NCBI RefSeq assembly: GCF_009720825.1
Contig: NZ_WNKY01000003.1
Location: 266,679 to 330,678 of the forward strand
Source: Duganella radicis
GTDB taxonomy: Bacteria > Pseudomonadota > Gammaproteobacteria > Burkholderiales > Burkholderiaceae_D
Length of the DNA: 64,000 bases
Direction of reading: 5' to 3'
Shown one piece after another: positions 24,432 through 34,449 of this stretch; position 1 is the first letter of the stretch; each line of letters begins with the position of its first letter. Below the pieces are notes generated by a model. It worked only from the letters and a program-made list of their open reading frames with translations. It made no database searches and had not been told where the DNA came from. The position numbers and the translations under genes are program-made.

Positions 24432-27400
24432 ATGAATATCTCTCGATTTTTCGTCGACAAGCCGATCTTCGCGGCGGTGCTGTCGATCGTTATCTTCGTC
24501 GCCGGCTTGATATCCATCTTCAAGCTGCCGATCTCGGAGTATCCGGACGTGGTGCCGCCGTCGGTGGTGGTGCGCGCGCAGTATCCGGGCGCGAATCCGA
24601 AGATCATCGCCGAAACCGTGGCCGCGCCGCTTGAGGAACAGATCAACGGCGTCGAGAACATGCTGTACATGTCCTCGCAAAACACCTCGGACGGCGCGCT
24701 GGCGCTGACCGTCACCTTCAAGATCGGCACCAACGTCGAGCAGGCCGAAACGCAAGTGCAGAACCGCGTCCAACGCGCGCTGCCACGCCTGCCGGAAGAG
24801 GTACGCCAGATCGGTGTGACGACCGTCAAGTCGTCGCCTAACCTGACCATGGTGGTCCACCTGAATTCGCCGAACGGCCGTTACGACGACCTGTATCTGC
24901 GCAATTACGCGGTGCTGAACATCAAGGACCAGCTGGCACGCCTGCCTGGCATGGGCGAGGTGCAGCTGTTTGGTTCGGGCGACTACGCCATGCGCGTCTG
25001 GCTCGATCCGCAGAAAGTGGCGCAGCGCGGCCTGACCGCCGGTGACGTGGTGAACGCCATCCGCGAGCAGAACGTGCAAGTGGCGGCCGGTGTGATCGGC
25101 CAGGGTCCAAGCAAGAACGCGGACTTCCAGCTGACCGTGAACACGCAAGGCCGTCTGCAATCGGAAGAAGAGTTCGGCAACATCATCCTGAAGACCAACA
25201 ACGACGGCGCGGTCACGCTGCTGAAGGATGTGGCGCGTCTGGAGATGGGTTCGAACTCCTACGCCCTGCGCTCGCTGCTGAACAACAAATCGGCGGTGGC
25301 GATCCCTATTTTCGAAGCACCTAACGCCAACGCGCTGCAACTGTCGGCCGACGTGCGCTCGACCATGGCTCGCCTGTCGAAAGATTTCCCGGAAGGCGTC
25401 GAATACAGCATTGTGTACGACCCGACCCAATTCGTGCGTGAATCGATCCGCTCCGTGATCCACACCCTGGTTGAGGCGATCATCCTGGTGGCGCTGGTGG
25501 TGATCGTATTCCTGCAAACCTGGCGCGCATCGGTGATCCCGCTGCTGGCCGTTCCTGTCTCGGTGGTGGGTACCTTCGCCGTGATGCTGGGCTTTGGCTT
25601 CTCGATCAACACGCTGTCGCTGTTCGGCCTTGTGCTGGCCATCGGTATCGTGGTGGACGATGCGATCGTGGTGGTGGAAAACGTCGAGCGTAATATTCAC
25701 GACGGCCTGAATCCACGCGAAGCGACCATCCAGGCCATGAAAGAGGTGAGCGGTCCGATTATCGCGATTGCGCTGGTGCTGTGCGCCGTGTTCGTGCCGA
25801 TCGCTTTCGTCTCCGGTCTGTCGGGCCAGTTCTACAAGCAGTTCGCCCTGACCATCGCGATTTCGACCGTGATCTCGGCATTCAGCTCGCTGACCCTGGC
25901 GCCCGCACTGGCCGCGGCCCTGCTGAAACCAGCCAATGCACCGAAAGATGCGCTGACCCGCGTCATGGACAAGATCTTCGGTGGTTTCTTCGGCTGGTTC
26001 AACCGCTTCTTCAACCGCGCTTCGCACGGCTATGAAACCGGCGTGACCGGCGTGTTGAAACGCAAAGGCTCGTCGCTGATCGTGTACGCCGTGCTGGCCG
26101 TGGCCGCAGGCTTCATGTTCAAGGTGGTGCCACCTGGCTTTGTGCCGGCGCAGGACAAGCAGTACCTGATCGGCTTCGCCCAGTTGCCTGACGCAGCCTC
26201 GCTGGACCGTACCGACGCCGTGATCCGCAAGATGTCGGACATCGCCAAGGAAATCCCGGGTGTGGAGAACTCGATCTCCTTCCCAGGCCTGTCGATCAAC
26301 GGCTTCACCAACGCGCCTAACGCAGGTATCGTGTTCACTGGTCTGAAACCATTCGACCAGCGCACCAAGAAGAGCGAGTCGGCCGAAGCGATTGCCGCTG
26401 AAATCAACAAGCGCATGGGCGCCATTGAAGGCGCGTTCGTGATGGTGCTGCCGCCGCCGCCAGTCAATGGCCTGGGCACCACCGGCGGCTTCAAGCTGAT
26501 GGTGGAAGACCGCGACAACCTCGGTTACGACGCGCTGTTCAAAGCCGTGCAAGCGGTGCAGATGAAGGCGTGGCAAAATCCGAAACTGGCCGGCGTGTTC
26601 TCCAGCTATCAGATCAACGTGCCACAGCTGTTCGCCGACATCGACCGCGCCAAGGCCAAGCAACTGGGCGTGCCGCTGAATACGATTTACCAGACCTTGC
26701 AGATCAATCTGGGCTCGCTGTATGTGAACGACTTCAATCAGTTCGGCCGTACCTATCAGGTGCGCGTGCAGGCTGACCAGCAATTCCGTTCGCACGCGGA
26801 AGACATCGCCCAGCTGAAAGTCCGCAACGACAAGGGCGAGATGATTCCACTGTCCTCGCTGATGCGTGTGAAAGACAGCTATGGCCCGGATCGCGTACAG
26901 CGTTACAACGCCTACGTGGCGGCCGAGATCAATGGCGCACCGGCTCCTGGCGTATCGTCGGGTGAAGCGCAGGCCGAGATGACCAAGATCGTCAACGAAG
27001 TTCTGCCGAAAGGTATCGGCTACGAATGGACGGAGCTGGTGTATCAGGACATCCTGTCGGGTAACACCATGATTTACGTGTTCCCACTGTGCGTGCTGCT
27101 GGTGTTCCTGGTGCTGGCCGCACAATACGAAAGCTGGACCTTGCCGCTGGCGGTGATCCTGATCGTGCCGATGTCCATTCTGTGCGCACTGATTGGCGTG
27201 AAGCTGACCCACGGCGACAACAACGTGTTCACCCAGATTGCGCTGTTCGTGCTGGTTGGCCTGGCGTCGAAGAATGCGATTCTGATCGTGGAGTTTGCAC
27301 GGGAGCTTGAGCACCATGGCCGTTCGATCGTGGAAGCCGCGCTGGAAGCCTGCCGTCTGCGTCTGCGTCCGATTCTGATGACGTCGATCGCATTCATCAT

Positions 27401-27620
27401 GGGTGTGCTGCCGCTGGTGTTCTCGCACGGTGCGGGTTCGGAAATGCGTCATGCGATGGGGGTGGCGGTGTTTGCCGGCATGCTGGGCGTGACCTTCTTC
27501 GGCCTGTTCCTGACGCCGGTGTTCTACGTCCTGCTGCGTACCCTGGCTGTGCGTCTGGAAAAGAATAAACCAGCCGTGGCGGCCGATGCCGCTCCGGCCA
27601 AACTGGAAGGGACTCATTAA
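24432..27620 (+). CDS. RND multidrug efflux pump (AcrB/MexB HAE1 type)
   Basis: A 1062-aa inner-membrane transporter with 12 transmembrane helices and two large periplasmic loops. The N-terminus NISRFFVDKPIFAAVLSIVI is typical. The proton-relay aspartates lie in GIVVDDAIVVVENVERNI (about Asp409-Asp410) in TM4. The second-half motifs GLASKNAILIVEFARELEH and RLRPILMTSIAFIMGVLPLV are intact. It exports hydrophobic compounds by proton antiport as a trimer. Its substrate range cannot be deduced. Flanked by its adaptor and channel genes, it makes a complete system. Confidence 0.96.
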   Translation: MNISRFFVDKPIFAAVLSIVIFVAGLISIFKLPISEYPDVVPPSVVVRAQYPGANPKIIAETVAAPLEEQINGVENMLYMSSQNTSDGALALTVTFKIGTNVEQAETQVQNRVQRALPRLPEEVRQIGVTTVKSSPNLTMVVHLNSPNGRYDDLYLRNYAVLNIKDQLARLPGMGEVQLFGSGDYAMRVWLDPQKVAQRGLTAGDVVNAIREQNVQVAAGVIGQGPSKNADFQLTVNTQGRLQSEEEFGNIILKTNNDGAVTLLKDVARLEMGSNSYALRSLLNNKSAVAIPIFEAPNANALQLSADVRSTMARLSKDFPEGVEYSIVYDPTQFVRESIRSVIHTLVEAIILVALVVIVFLQTWRASVIPLLAVPVSVVGTFAVMLGFGFSINTLSLFGLVLAIGIVVDDAIVVVENVERNIHDGLNPREATIQAMKEVSGPIIAIALVLCAVFVPIAFVSGLSGQFYKQFALTIAISTVISAFSSLTLAPALAAALLKPANAPKDALTRVMDKIFGGFFGWFNRFFNRASHGYETGVTGVLKRKGSSLIVYAVLAVAAGFMFKVVPPGFVPAQDKQYLIGFAQLPDAASLDRTDAVIRKMSDIAKEIPGVENSISFPGLSINGFTNAPNAGIVFTGLKPFDQRTKKSESAEAIAAEINKRMGAIEGAFVMVLPPPPVNGLGTTGGFKLMVEDRDNLGYDALFKAVQAVQMKAWQNPKLAGVFSSYQINVPQLFADIDRAKAKQLGVPLNTIYQTLQINLGSLYVNDFNQFGRTYQVRVQADQQFRSHAEDIAQLKVRNDKGEMIPLSSLMRVKDSYGPDRVQRYNAYVAAEINGAPAPGVSSGEAQAEMTKIVNEVLPKGIGYEWTELVYQDILSGNTMIYVFPLCVLLVFLVLAAQYESWTLPLAVILIVPMSILCALIGVKLTHGDNNVFTQIALFVLVGLASKNAILIVEFARELEHHGRSIVEAALEACRLRLRPILMTSIAFIMGVLPLVFSHGAGSEMRHAMGVAVFAGMLGVTFFGLFLTPVFYVLLRTLAVRLEKNKPAVAADAAPAKLEGTH

Positions 27621-27621
27621 C

Positions 27622-29115
27622 ATGAACAAGCTGCATATGATCGCAAAAGGCGTCGCGCCCATCCTGGCTGCCTTGCTGATGACCGCGTGCGCTGCACCGG
27701 AATTCAAGCAGCCAGCGATCGAAGTGCCGACTGCCTTCAAGGAATCCCAGCAACCGGAGGTTGCTGTTAAAACCGCCGCCGATGGCAGCACCTGGAAACA
27801 GGCGCAGCCCGCCGAAGCGCAGCCGCGCGGCGAGTGGTGGCTGGCGTTCAACGATCCGGCCCTGAATGAGCTGATCAACGAAGCCACCCGCGCCAACGCC
27901 AACCTGGCGGTGGCCGCGGCCCGCGTCAAGCAGGCGCGCGCCATTGCCGGCATCGCGGAAGCGGACCGCATTCCGCAAGTCGGCGTCAACGCCGGTGCAC
28001 AGCGCGTGCGCCAGTCGGATGTGGAACTGGGCCTGCCGGCCGGCACGCCGGTGGCGCCGGCCAAGGTGTTCACCGCCAACCTGACGGCGAGCTACGAGGT
28101 CGATCTGTTCGGCCGCGTATCGTCCAACGTGGCGGCAGCGCGTGGCGACGCCGCTTCGGTGGAAGCCAACTACCGCTCGGTGCTGCTGGCCGTGCAGGCC
28201 GACGTGGCGCAGACTTACTTCCGTTTGCGTTCCACCGACGCCGAACTGGAAACGCTGAACCGCACGGTGCAGACGCGTGAAGAAAACGTCAAGGTCAACC
28301 AGCGTCGTTTCGATCTGGGTGACATTGGCGAGTTCGATCTGTCGCGCGCCAGGACCGAGCTGGCGACGGCGCGTGCCGAAGCCATTGGCTTGCAGCGTCA
28401 GCGCGTGACCACCGAGCATGCGCTGGCGGTCTTGCTGGGCAAGCCGGCGGCCAGCTACACGGCGGGTAACAGCCCGCTGCTGGACGGCACGCTGCTGCCG
28501 GTGATTCCAGCCGGCCTGCCGTCGTCGCTGCTGGAGCGTCGTCCGGACGTCGCCGCCGCGCAGCGCGCGATGGAAGCGTCGAATGCCCGCATCGGCGTGG
28601 CCCGTTCGGCCATGTTCCCGTCGCTGATGCTGAACGCGAACGCGGGCGGCACCTCGGCCAACACGGTGGCGGACGTATTCAAGTGGAGCAGCCGTTCCTG
28701 GCTGCTGGGCGCGGCCTTGTCGATGCCGTTGATCGATGGTGGCCGCAACCGCGCCAACATCACGCGCAGCGAAGCGGCGCTGGAGGAATCGGTTGGCACG
28801 TATCGTCAGAGCGTGCTGACGGCTTTCGCGGAAGTGGAAGACAATCTGGCGGGCCTGCGTATCCTGGCTGGCCAGACGGCGCAGATTGAGGATGCCGTGG
28901 TCTCGGCACGCCGTTCGGCGGACCTGGCGCAGAAGCTGTACACGGCCGGCCGCTCCAGCTATCTGGATCTGCTGGATGCGCAACGCAATCTGGCCTCGGT
29001 GGAGCGCAGCGCGGTGCAGTTGCGCGGTAATCGCGCGGTTACCACGGTGGCGTTGATCCGTGCGCTGGGCGGTGGCTGGGGCGATGCGCCGCCAACCACG
29101 CTGGCGCAGAAGTAA
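27622..29115 (+). CDS. RND-associated outer-membrane channel lipoprotein (OprM/NodT type)
   Basis: A 497-aa TolC-like lipoprotein (lipobox LMTAC, Cys23) with two OEP repeats. Typical segments are WWLAFNDPALNELINEATRA, LTASYEVDLFGRVSSNVAAA and SLLERRPDVAAAQRAMEASN. It starts one base after the pump stop codon, so the three genes form one transcript that ends at the strong terminator 29114-29177. It differs from the EmrAB-linked channel at 3970, showing that each pump carries its own duct. Confidence 0.94.
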   Translation: MNKLHMIAKGVAPILAALLMTACAAPEFKQPAIEVPTAFKESQQPEVAVKTAADGSTWKQAQPAEAQPRGEWWLAFNDPALNELINEATRANANLAVAAARVKQARAIAGIAEADRIPQVGVNAGAQRVRQSDVELGLPAGTPVAPAKVFTANLTASYEVDLFGRVSSNVAAARGDAASVEANYRSVLLAVQADVAQTYFRLRSTDAELETLNRTVQTREENVKVNQRRFDLGDIGEFDLSRARTELATARAEAIGLQRQRVTTEHALAVLLGKPAASYTAGNSPLLDGTLLPVIPAGLPSSLLERRPDVAAAQRAMEASNARIGVARSAMFPSLMLNANAGGTSANTVADVFKWSSRSWLLGAALSMPLIDGGRNRANITRSEAALEESVGTYRQSVLTAFAEVEDNLAGLRILAGQTAQIEDAVVSARRSADLAQKLYTAGRSSYLDLLDAQRNLASVERSAVQLRGNRAVTTVALIRALGGGWGDAPPTTLAQK

Positions 29116-29177
29116 AAAAAAAGCCCGCCTGCCTGAACGCGCTCAAGATCGCGCTCAGTGCAGGCGGGCTTTTTTTA
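29114..29177. terminator. Bidirectional intrinsic terminator
   Basis: GCCCGCCTGC (29123-29132) pairs with GCAGGCGGGC (29160-29169), with a second inner stem CTGA/CGCG against CGCG/TCAG. A runs lie on the left and T runs on the right, so it can stop both the RND operon and the convergent gene at 29188. Confidence 0.92.
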
Positions 29178-29187
29178 CGCGTCGTTC

Positions 29188-29538
29188 TTACTTGGTCACG
29201 ACTGGAGCGGGAGTCGCTGCTGCTTCTGCTTTTTCTGCCTTGGCGTGGGCCTTGGCTTTGGTTTTGGTGGCTTTTGCGTGAGCGTCGGCCTTGTCGGCTT
29301 TTTCTTCGGCTTTGGCGACGGCGACGTCTTTCTTGGCGTCGGCTTCTACCTTGGCGGTCTTGGCTTCTGCCTTGATTTCGGCCTTGGTTTCCTTGGCTTC
29401 CGCTTTAGCGGCTGCCTTGGTTTCCTTGGCTTCGGCTTTGGCGGCGGCAGGAGCGGCAGGGGTGGCCGGGGCTGGGGTCTGTGCGAATGCAGCGGTAGCG
29501 AACAGGCCGGCGATCAGGGTAGCGATTACTTTAGTCAT
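29188..29538 (-). CDS. Exported Ala/Lys/Glu-rich low-complexity protein
   Basis: A 116-aa protein. A signal peptide (MTKVIATLIAGLFATAAFAQ) is followed by a Pro/Ala linker and about 80 residues of AEAKETKAA- and KAEEKADKA-type repeats, which should form long charged helices. The tail is ATPAPVVTK. The composition recalls histone H1-like proteins, but the signal peptide argues for a periplasmic or envelope role. It is convergent with the RND operon and shares its terminator. Function unknown. Confidence 0.75.
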   Translation of the reverse strand: MTKVIATLIAGLFATAAFAQTPAPATPAAPAAAKAEAKETKAAAKAEAKETKAEIKAEAKTAKVEADAKKDVAVAKAEEKADKADAHAKATKTKAKAHAKAEKAEAAATPAPVVTK

Positions 29539-29695
29539 GATTCAATCCTTTAGTTTTCAGGTTTCGGGCCCGGGACAATTCCCGCGTCTCTGAGCAAAAA
29601 ACGCGGCCTCGAATCGTATCGTTGACGGTCTTTACAATCGCTTACATGTTCGGTATCGCACGGTGTGCGCGCTGGATCGGGCATAGGCTAAGCGC

Positions 29696-32185
29696 ATGAA
29701 AGGCTCGCTCAAAACCTACAAGGCCAAGCGCAACTTCGCCATCACGCCGGAACCAGCCGAAGGCGGTGAGGGCGGCGCCGGTGTGTTCGTGATCCAGAAG
29801 CACTGGGCCACGCGCCTGCACTATGACTTCCGTCTTGAACTCGATGGCGTCATGATGAGCTGGGCCGTGCCCAAGGGACCGAGCTACGACACGCATGACA
29901 AGCGTATGGCCGTGCATGTGGAGGACCATCCGATTTCGTACAACGATTTCGAAGGTACGATACCGCCGAAGCAGTATGGCGCCGGCAAGGTGATCATCTG
30001 GGACAAGGGCACATGGAAACCGCTCGATGAGCCGCACAAGGCGCTCAAGGCGGGCAATATGAAGTTTGAGATGTACGGCCACAAGATGCACGGCCGCTGG
30101 GTGCTGGTGCGCATGAAGGGCAAGGGCGAGAAGCAGGAGCCCTGGCTGCTCATCAAGGAGCACGACGAATACGCGCGCCCCGCCGAAGAGTTCAGCGTGA
30201 TCGACGAAATGCCCGACAGCGTCAAGGCGCTGCCCATGCCCGCCGCCGCGCCCAGCACAAACGTCGAGCGTGGCTCCGCGCCAGCCACCGCTGACCTCCT
30301 GAGCGCCGCGCCCAAGGCGGCGATGCCGGAGACCTTGTCGCCGCAACTGGCCACGCTGGTTGACGCGCCGCCGGCGTCGGCGGAGGACTGGCTGTTCGAG
30401 GTCAAGTTCGATGGCTATCGACTACTCGCCCGCGTGGACGGCAAGGACATCCGCCTGATCACCCGCAACGGCAACGACTGGACCCACAAGCTGCAACCCT
30501 TGCGTGCCGAACTCGCCCGATTGAAGCTGCCGGCCGGCTGGTACGACGGCGAAATCGTGGTCCACGACGACAACGGCCGCCCTGACTTCGGCCTTCTGCA
30601 AAACGCCTTCGACGAGGACCACCCGGGCGACATCGTCTACTTCCTGTTCGACCTCCCATTCCACAACGGCCGCGACCTGCGCGACCTGCCGCTGGAAGAC
30701 CGGCGCGCCATCCTGCAAGACATCATGGCCAGGCGCGAAACCGACAACGTCCGCTTCAGCGCCGCCCTCAGCGCGCCGCCACAAGACATGATCGCCGCCG
30801 CCTGCCAGATGGGCCTTGAGGGCATCATCGGCAAGCGCAAGGACTCGCGCTACACAGCAAGACGCGCCGGCACCTGGATCAAACTCAAATGCGGCCAACG
30901 GCAGGAATTCGTCATCGGCGGCTACACCGACCCGCAAGGCTCGCGCAGCGGCTTCGGCTCGCTCCTGCTGGGCACCTACGACCAGGACGGCAAACTCCAA
31001 TACGCCGGCAACGTCGGCAGCGGCTTCAACGCCACCTCGCTGGCCGAACTCAAAGCCCAGATGGACAAGCACGTCGCCGACAAAAGTCCATTCGCGCCCA
31101 ACCGCGACATCGCCAAAAAAGCCCACTGGCTCAAGCCAGCGCTGGTGGCTGAAGTCAGCTTCGGCGAGTGGACCCATTCCGGCTCGATCCGCCACGCCGT
31201 TTTCAAAGGACTGCGCAAGGATAAGCGCGCAAGCAGCATCACGCGCGAAACGCCTGCCCATCTCAAAGAGGAGCAACCCACCATGCAATCCGCGCTCGCC
31301 TCAATGAAAATCACGAACCCAGACCGCGTCATCGACAAACAAAGCGGCGCCACCAAGATCGCGCTGATACGCTACTACGCGCTGGTGGCCGACCTGATGA
31401 TCCCGCACCTCAAGGGCCGCCCGGTATCGCTGGTGCGCGCGCCGGAGGGTGTGGGCGGCGAACTGTTCTTCCAGAAGCATGCGGAGGTCAACCGCATGCC
31501 GGGCATGAAGCAGTTCAAGCAGTCGCTCGATCCCGACCATCCGCCGATGCTGGAAGTGCCGACCGAAGAGGCCTTGCTGTCGGCCGCGCAAATGAACGTG
31601 GTCGAGCTGCACACGCAAAACGCCAACGGCAGCAGCTACGAAAAACCCAATCGCATGATCTTCGATCTCGACCCCGGCAAAAACGTCAGCTGGGACCAAG
31701 TCAAGGAAGCGGCACACCTGATGCGGGCCTTCCTCACCGAGCTTGAACTGCCGGCCTTCCTGAAAACCAGCGGCGGTAAAGGTCTGCACGTGGTGGTGCC
31801 GCTCAAGCCTGGCTACGGTTGGGACGACGTGAAGTCCTTCTCGCAAGCGATCGTCGCGCACATGGCGCAGACCATCCCGGATCGCTTCGTGTTGAAAAGC
31901 GGGCCGCGCAACCGCGTCGGCAAAATCTTCATCGACTACCTGCGCAATGGGCGCGGCGCCACTACTGTCAGCGCATGGTCGGCGCGCACCCGGCCGGGGC
32001 TGGGCATCTCGGTGCCGATTACGTGGGATGAACTGGATGGCCTGCAGAGCGCGGACCAGTGGAACGTCAGCAATGTCCACGACCGTCTCGATGTCGGCAA
32101 CGCACCGTGGGACGATTACACCAAATCCGCCAAAGGCCTGGCCCCGGCCATGAAGCTGATGAAGTTCAAACCGGGGCAGGGCTGA
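29696..32185 (+). CDS. ligD: Multifunctional DNA ligase D (PE-ligase-polymerase)
   Basis: An 829-aa end-joining enzyme with the Pseudomonas-type domain order. The 3'-phosphoesterase domain is at about 1-170 (HWATRLHYDFRLELDGVMMS). The ATP-dependent ligase domain is at about 210-520, with motif I EVKFDGYRLL (catalytic Lys237). The primase-like polymerase domain is at about 535-829 (RMIFDLDPG and TSGGKGLHVVVPL). Together with Ku it repairs double-strand breaks without a template. Ku is encoded convergently 20 bp downstream. The start MKGSLKTYKAKRNF matches the usual N-terminus of the phosphoesterase domain. Length is close to the 840 aa of the P. aeruginosa enzyme. Confidence 0.96.
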   Translation: MKGSLKTYKAKRNFAITPEPAEGGEGGAGVFVIQKHWATRLHYDFRLELDGVMMSWAVPKGPSYDTHDKRMAVHVEDHPISYNDFEGTIPPKQYGAGKVIIWDKGTWKPLDEPHKALKAGNMKFEMYGHKMHGRWVLVRMKGKGEKQEPWLLIKEHDEYARPAEEFSVIDEMPDSVKALPMPAAAPSTNVERGSAPATADLLSAAPKAAMPETLSPQLATLVDAPPASAEDWLFEVKFDGYRLLARVDGKDIRLITRNGNDWTHKLQPLRAELARLKLPAGWYDGEIVVHDDNGRPDFGLLQNAFDEDHPGDIVYFLFDLPFHNGRDLRDLPLEDRRAILQDIMARRETDNVRFSAALSAPPQDMIAAACQMGLEGIIGKRKDSRYTARRAGTWIKLKCGQRQEFVIGGYTDPQGSRSGFGSLLLGTYDQDGKLQYAGNVGSGFNATSLAELKAQMDKHVADKSPFAPNRDIAKKAHWLKPALVAEVSFGEWTHSGSIRHAVFKGLRKDKRASSITRETPAHLKEEQPTMQSALASMKITNPDRVIDKQSGATKIALIRYYALVADLMIPHLKGRPVSLVRAPEGVGGELFFQKHAEVNRMPGMKQFKQSLDPDHPPMLEVPTEEALLSAAQMNVVELHTQNANGSSYEKPNRMIFDLDPGKNVSWDQVKEAAHLMRAFLTELELPAFLKTSGGKGLHVVVPLKPGYGWDDVKSFSQAIVAHMAQTIPDRFVLKSGPRNRVGKIFIDYLRNGRGATTVSAWSARTRPGLGISVPITWDELDGLQSADQWNVSNVHDRLDVGNAPWDDYTKSAKGLAPAMKLMKFKPGQG

Positions 32186-32204
32186 GAGACCGCTGGCGGC
32201 CTGC

Positions 32205-33254
32205 TTACGCCGCCTTGCGGCTCGCGGCAGGCTTGCGTTTCGCGGCCGCCGTGGCGTGCGTGGTGGTTTTCGCGGTGGACTTGGCGCTGCTCTTGGCGCG
32301 CGTGGTCGAGGTGGCGCGGCGTGCCGTGCTGGCGCCGCCAGACTTGGCGCTGCGCGTTTTCGGCTTGACGTCTTCCTCCTCTTCCTCTTCCTCGTCATCC
32401 TCTTCCTCGGCGGACGTGGGCGTGGGTTTCGGCTTAGCCGCCGCGCCCTTGCCGCCACGCTTGCCCAGGCTATCCTGTAGCAGCGCCACCAGATCGACCA
32501 CATTGGAGGCTTTTGGTGCGGCCGTCTCCTTGTCCGGCGCGGTGATGGTCTTGGTCTGGCCGGCCTTGATCTTTTTCTTCACCATGGCCAGCACATCTTC
32601 CTTGTAGGTGTCGTGATACTGCTCCGGCTCCCATTCCGCGCTCATGCCCTCCACCAGCGACAGCGCCATTTGCAGCTCCTTGTCGCTGATGCCGGCCGCC
32701 TTCAAGGTGGCGGGCGGCAGCTTCAATTCCTCGGCGCTGCGGATCTCGGTGGCGTAGCGCAACGTGTTCAGCACGATCTTGTCCTCCACGCACACCAGCG
32801 CGCAAAGGTGCTGCTTGGTGCGCATCACCACCGTGGCGATGCCGATCTTGCCGGCCTTGCGCAAGGTCTCGCGCAACAGCGCATACACTTTGCCGCCACC
32901 TTTTGCCGGCGCGAGATAGTAGGGCGTTTCGTAATAAGTGAGCGGCACCTCGGACGCCTCCACGAAGGCCACGATGTCGATGGTCTGCGTCGCCTCGACG
33001 TTGGCGCGCTTCAGATCCTCTTCCGACAGCACCACGTACTCGTTATCCTCGTACTCGTAACCCTTGACGATATCGTCCCACGTCACCTCCTTGCCGGTGC
33101 TTTTGTTATAGCGCTTGTAGCCGACCGGCGAAAAATCGCGCCGGTCCAGCATGGTCAGGTCCAGGTCGTGCTCCTGCACGGCCGTGTACATCTCGACCGG
33201 AATGTAGACCAGCCCGAAGCTGATCGCCCCTTTCCACAAAGCGCGTGCGGCCAT
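32205..33254 (-). CDS. ku: Ku protein (non-homologous end joining), with long charged tail
   Basis: A 349-aa protein. It has the bacterial Ku core (about 1-255, starting MAARALWKGAISFGLVYIPV and containing EVPLTYYETPYYLAP). The tail is unusually long: an acidic run (EEEDDEEEEEEEDV) and then a Ser/Thr/Ala/Lys/Arg-rich segment to the C-terminus. Ku dimers encircle DNA ends and recruit LigD; basic tails affect DNA binding and sliding. It is convergent with ligD and starts 3 bp before the SDR stop, so SDR and ku look co-transcribed on the minus strand. Confidence 0.95.
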   Translation of the reverse strand: MAARALWKGAISFGLVYIPVEMYTAVQEHDLDLTMLDRRDFSPVGYKRYNKSTGKEVTWDDIVKGYEYEDNEYVVLSEEDLKRANVEATQTIDIVAFVEASEVPLTYYETPYYLAPAKGGGKVYALLRETLRKAGKIGIATVVMRTKQHLCALVCVEDKIVLNTLRYATEIRSAEELKLPPATLKAAGISDKELQMALSLVEGMSAEWEPEQYHDTYKEDVLAMVKKKIKAGQTKTITAPDKETAAPKASNVVDLVALLQDSLGKRGGKGAAAKPKPTPTSAEEEDDEEEEEEEDVKPKTRSAKSGGASTARRATSTTRAKSSAKSTAKTTTHATAAAKRKPAASRKAA

Positions 33255-33256
33255 GG

Positions 33257-34252
33257 TCAGGCTCCCACCGATCCGGTCACCGGCAGCACAATGCCCGTGA
33301 TGTAGCTGGAGCAGCAGGGCGCCGCCAGAAACACATACGCGGGCGACAGCTCCTGCGGTTGCGCCGGACGCTTCATGTCGGTATCCGCGCCAAATTTGGC
33401 GATCTTCTCAGGCGGCGAGTCCGCGGGATTCAGCGGCGTCCACACCGGCCCTGGCGCCACCGCGTTCACGCGGATGCCCTGTTCCAGCAGGTTGGAGGCC
33501 AGCGACTTGGTGAACGCATGGATCGCGCCCTTGGTGGTGGAATAGTCCAGCAGATGGCTGGAGCCTTCCAGCCCGGTCACCGAACCGGTATTGATGATGG
33601 ACGCGCCGCGCTTCAGATAGGGCAGCGCCGCCTTGGCCATGTGGAAGTAGCCATAGACATTGGTCTTCATGGTCAGGTCGAAGCGGTCCTCGGTGAGGTC
33701 GGTCAATTTTTCGGCGTGTTCCTGAAACGCGGCGTTGTTGACCAAAATGTCGAGCCGCCCAAAACGCTCGTTCGCCTGATGCGCTGCGTCGCGGCAGAAC
33801 GCAGGATTCCGCACATCGCCGCGCAGCAAAAGGCAGGTCTGTCCCTCAGCCTCCACATAGCGCTTGGTGTCTTCCGCATCCTGATCCTCCTCCAGGTAGA
33901 CGATGGCGACGTCCGCGCCTTCACGCGCGTACAGCACCGCCACCGCGCGGCCGATGCCGGAATCGCCGCCAGTGATCAGCGCCGCTATGCCGGCCAGCTT
34001 GCCGCTGCCAACATAGTCGGGCGCCAGGAATTCGGGCTTTTGCTGCATCTCGGCTTCCAGCCCGGGTTTTTCCAGGTGCTGGGCCGGCATCGGCGTGCCG
34101 GGGTAGTCGTGGTCGGTGGTCTGCACCGCTTCCTTGCTCTTGCTGGCGACGCTGGCGCGCGCGCCCTGCTGGTCGACCTGATCCTGGCGCTGCTGGATTT
34201 CGCGCTGCAGGCTGGCGGCGCCAGGATCGGCCTTGTTCTCGGAATTTGCCAT
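33257..34252 (-). CDS. Short-chain dehydrogenase, general-stress type (YghA/YhxC-like)
   Basis: A 331-aa SDR with an N-terminal extension of about 85 residues typical of stress-type members (KPGLEAEMQQKPEFLAPDY). The Rossmann motif is ALITGGDSGIGRAVAVLYAR, followed by LVNNAAFQ, and the active site has serine in NTGSVTG and a YSTTKGA tyrosine-lysine pair. The substrate is unknown. The ATG at 34252 has AAGGGAG upstream; a longer frame upstream is not supported. It probably forms an operon with ku, which suggests a stress or desiccation response together with DNA end joining. Confidence 0.9.
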   Translation of the reverse strand: MANSENKADPGAASLQREIQQRQDQVDQQGARASVASKSKEAVQTTDHDYPGTPMPAQHLEKPGLEAEMQQKPEFLAPDYVGSGKLAGIAALITGGDSGIGRAVAVLYAREGADVAIVYLEEDQDAEDTKRYVEAEGQTCLLLRGDVRNPAFCRDAAHQANERFGRLDILVNNAAFQEHAEKLTDLTEDRFDLTMKTNVYGYFHMAKAALPYLKRGASIINTGSVTGLEGSSHLLDYSTTKGAIHAFTKSLASNLLEQGIRVNAVAPGPVWTPLNPADSPPEKIAKFGADTDMKRPAQPQELSPAYVFLAAPCCSSYITGIVLPVTGSVGA

Positions 34253-34449
34253 GGTGTGCTCCCTTGATCTCGAAGGAACAGTATTGGCGCGGCTCGCCAG
34301 CATGACGGTGCGCTCACTCACATTCGCCGCCAAACCACGCCCGGCAAAAAAAACTGATCTTTAATGCAAAAAATATTGCTATTTATGAACTTTATGGCAC
34401 ACTAGTAGGGGAGATACTTTTTATAATGAGAACCAAAGCAGGGAGCATC

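Noticed and set aside
24426..28079. A 1217-codon open frame on the minus strand opposite the RND pump genes
   Set aside because: Its translation is Arg/His/Gln/Gly-rich with no domain, and the plus strand encodes a textbook AcrB-type pump. It is a frame shadow of GC-rich coding sequence.
29188..29538. Histone H1-like nucleoid protein
   Set aside because: Ala/Lys-rich composition is similar, but a clear signal peptide with AFAQ cleavage site points to export.
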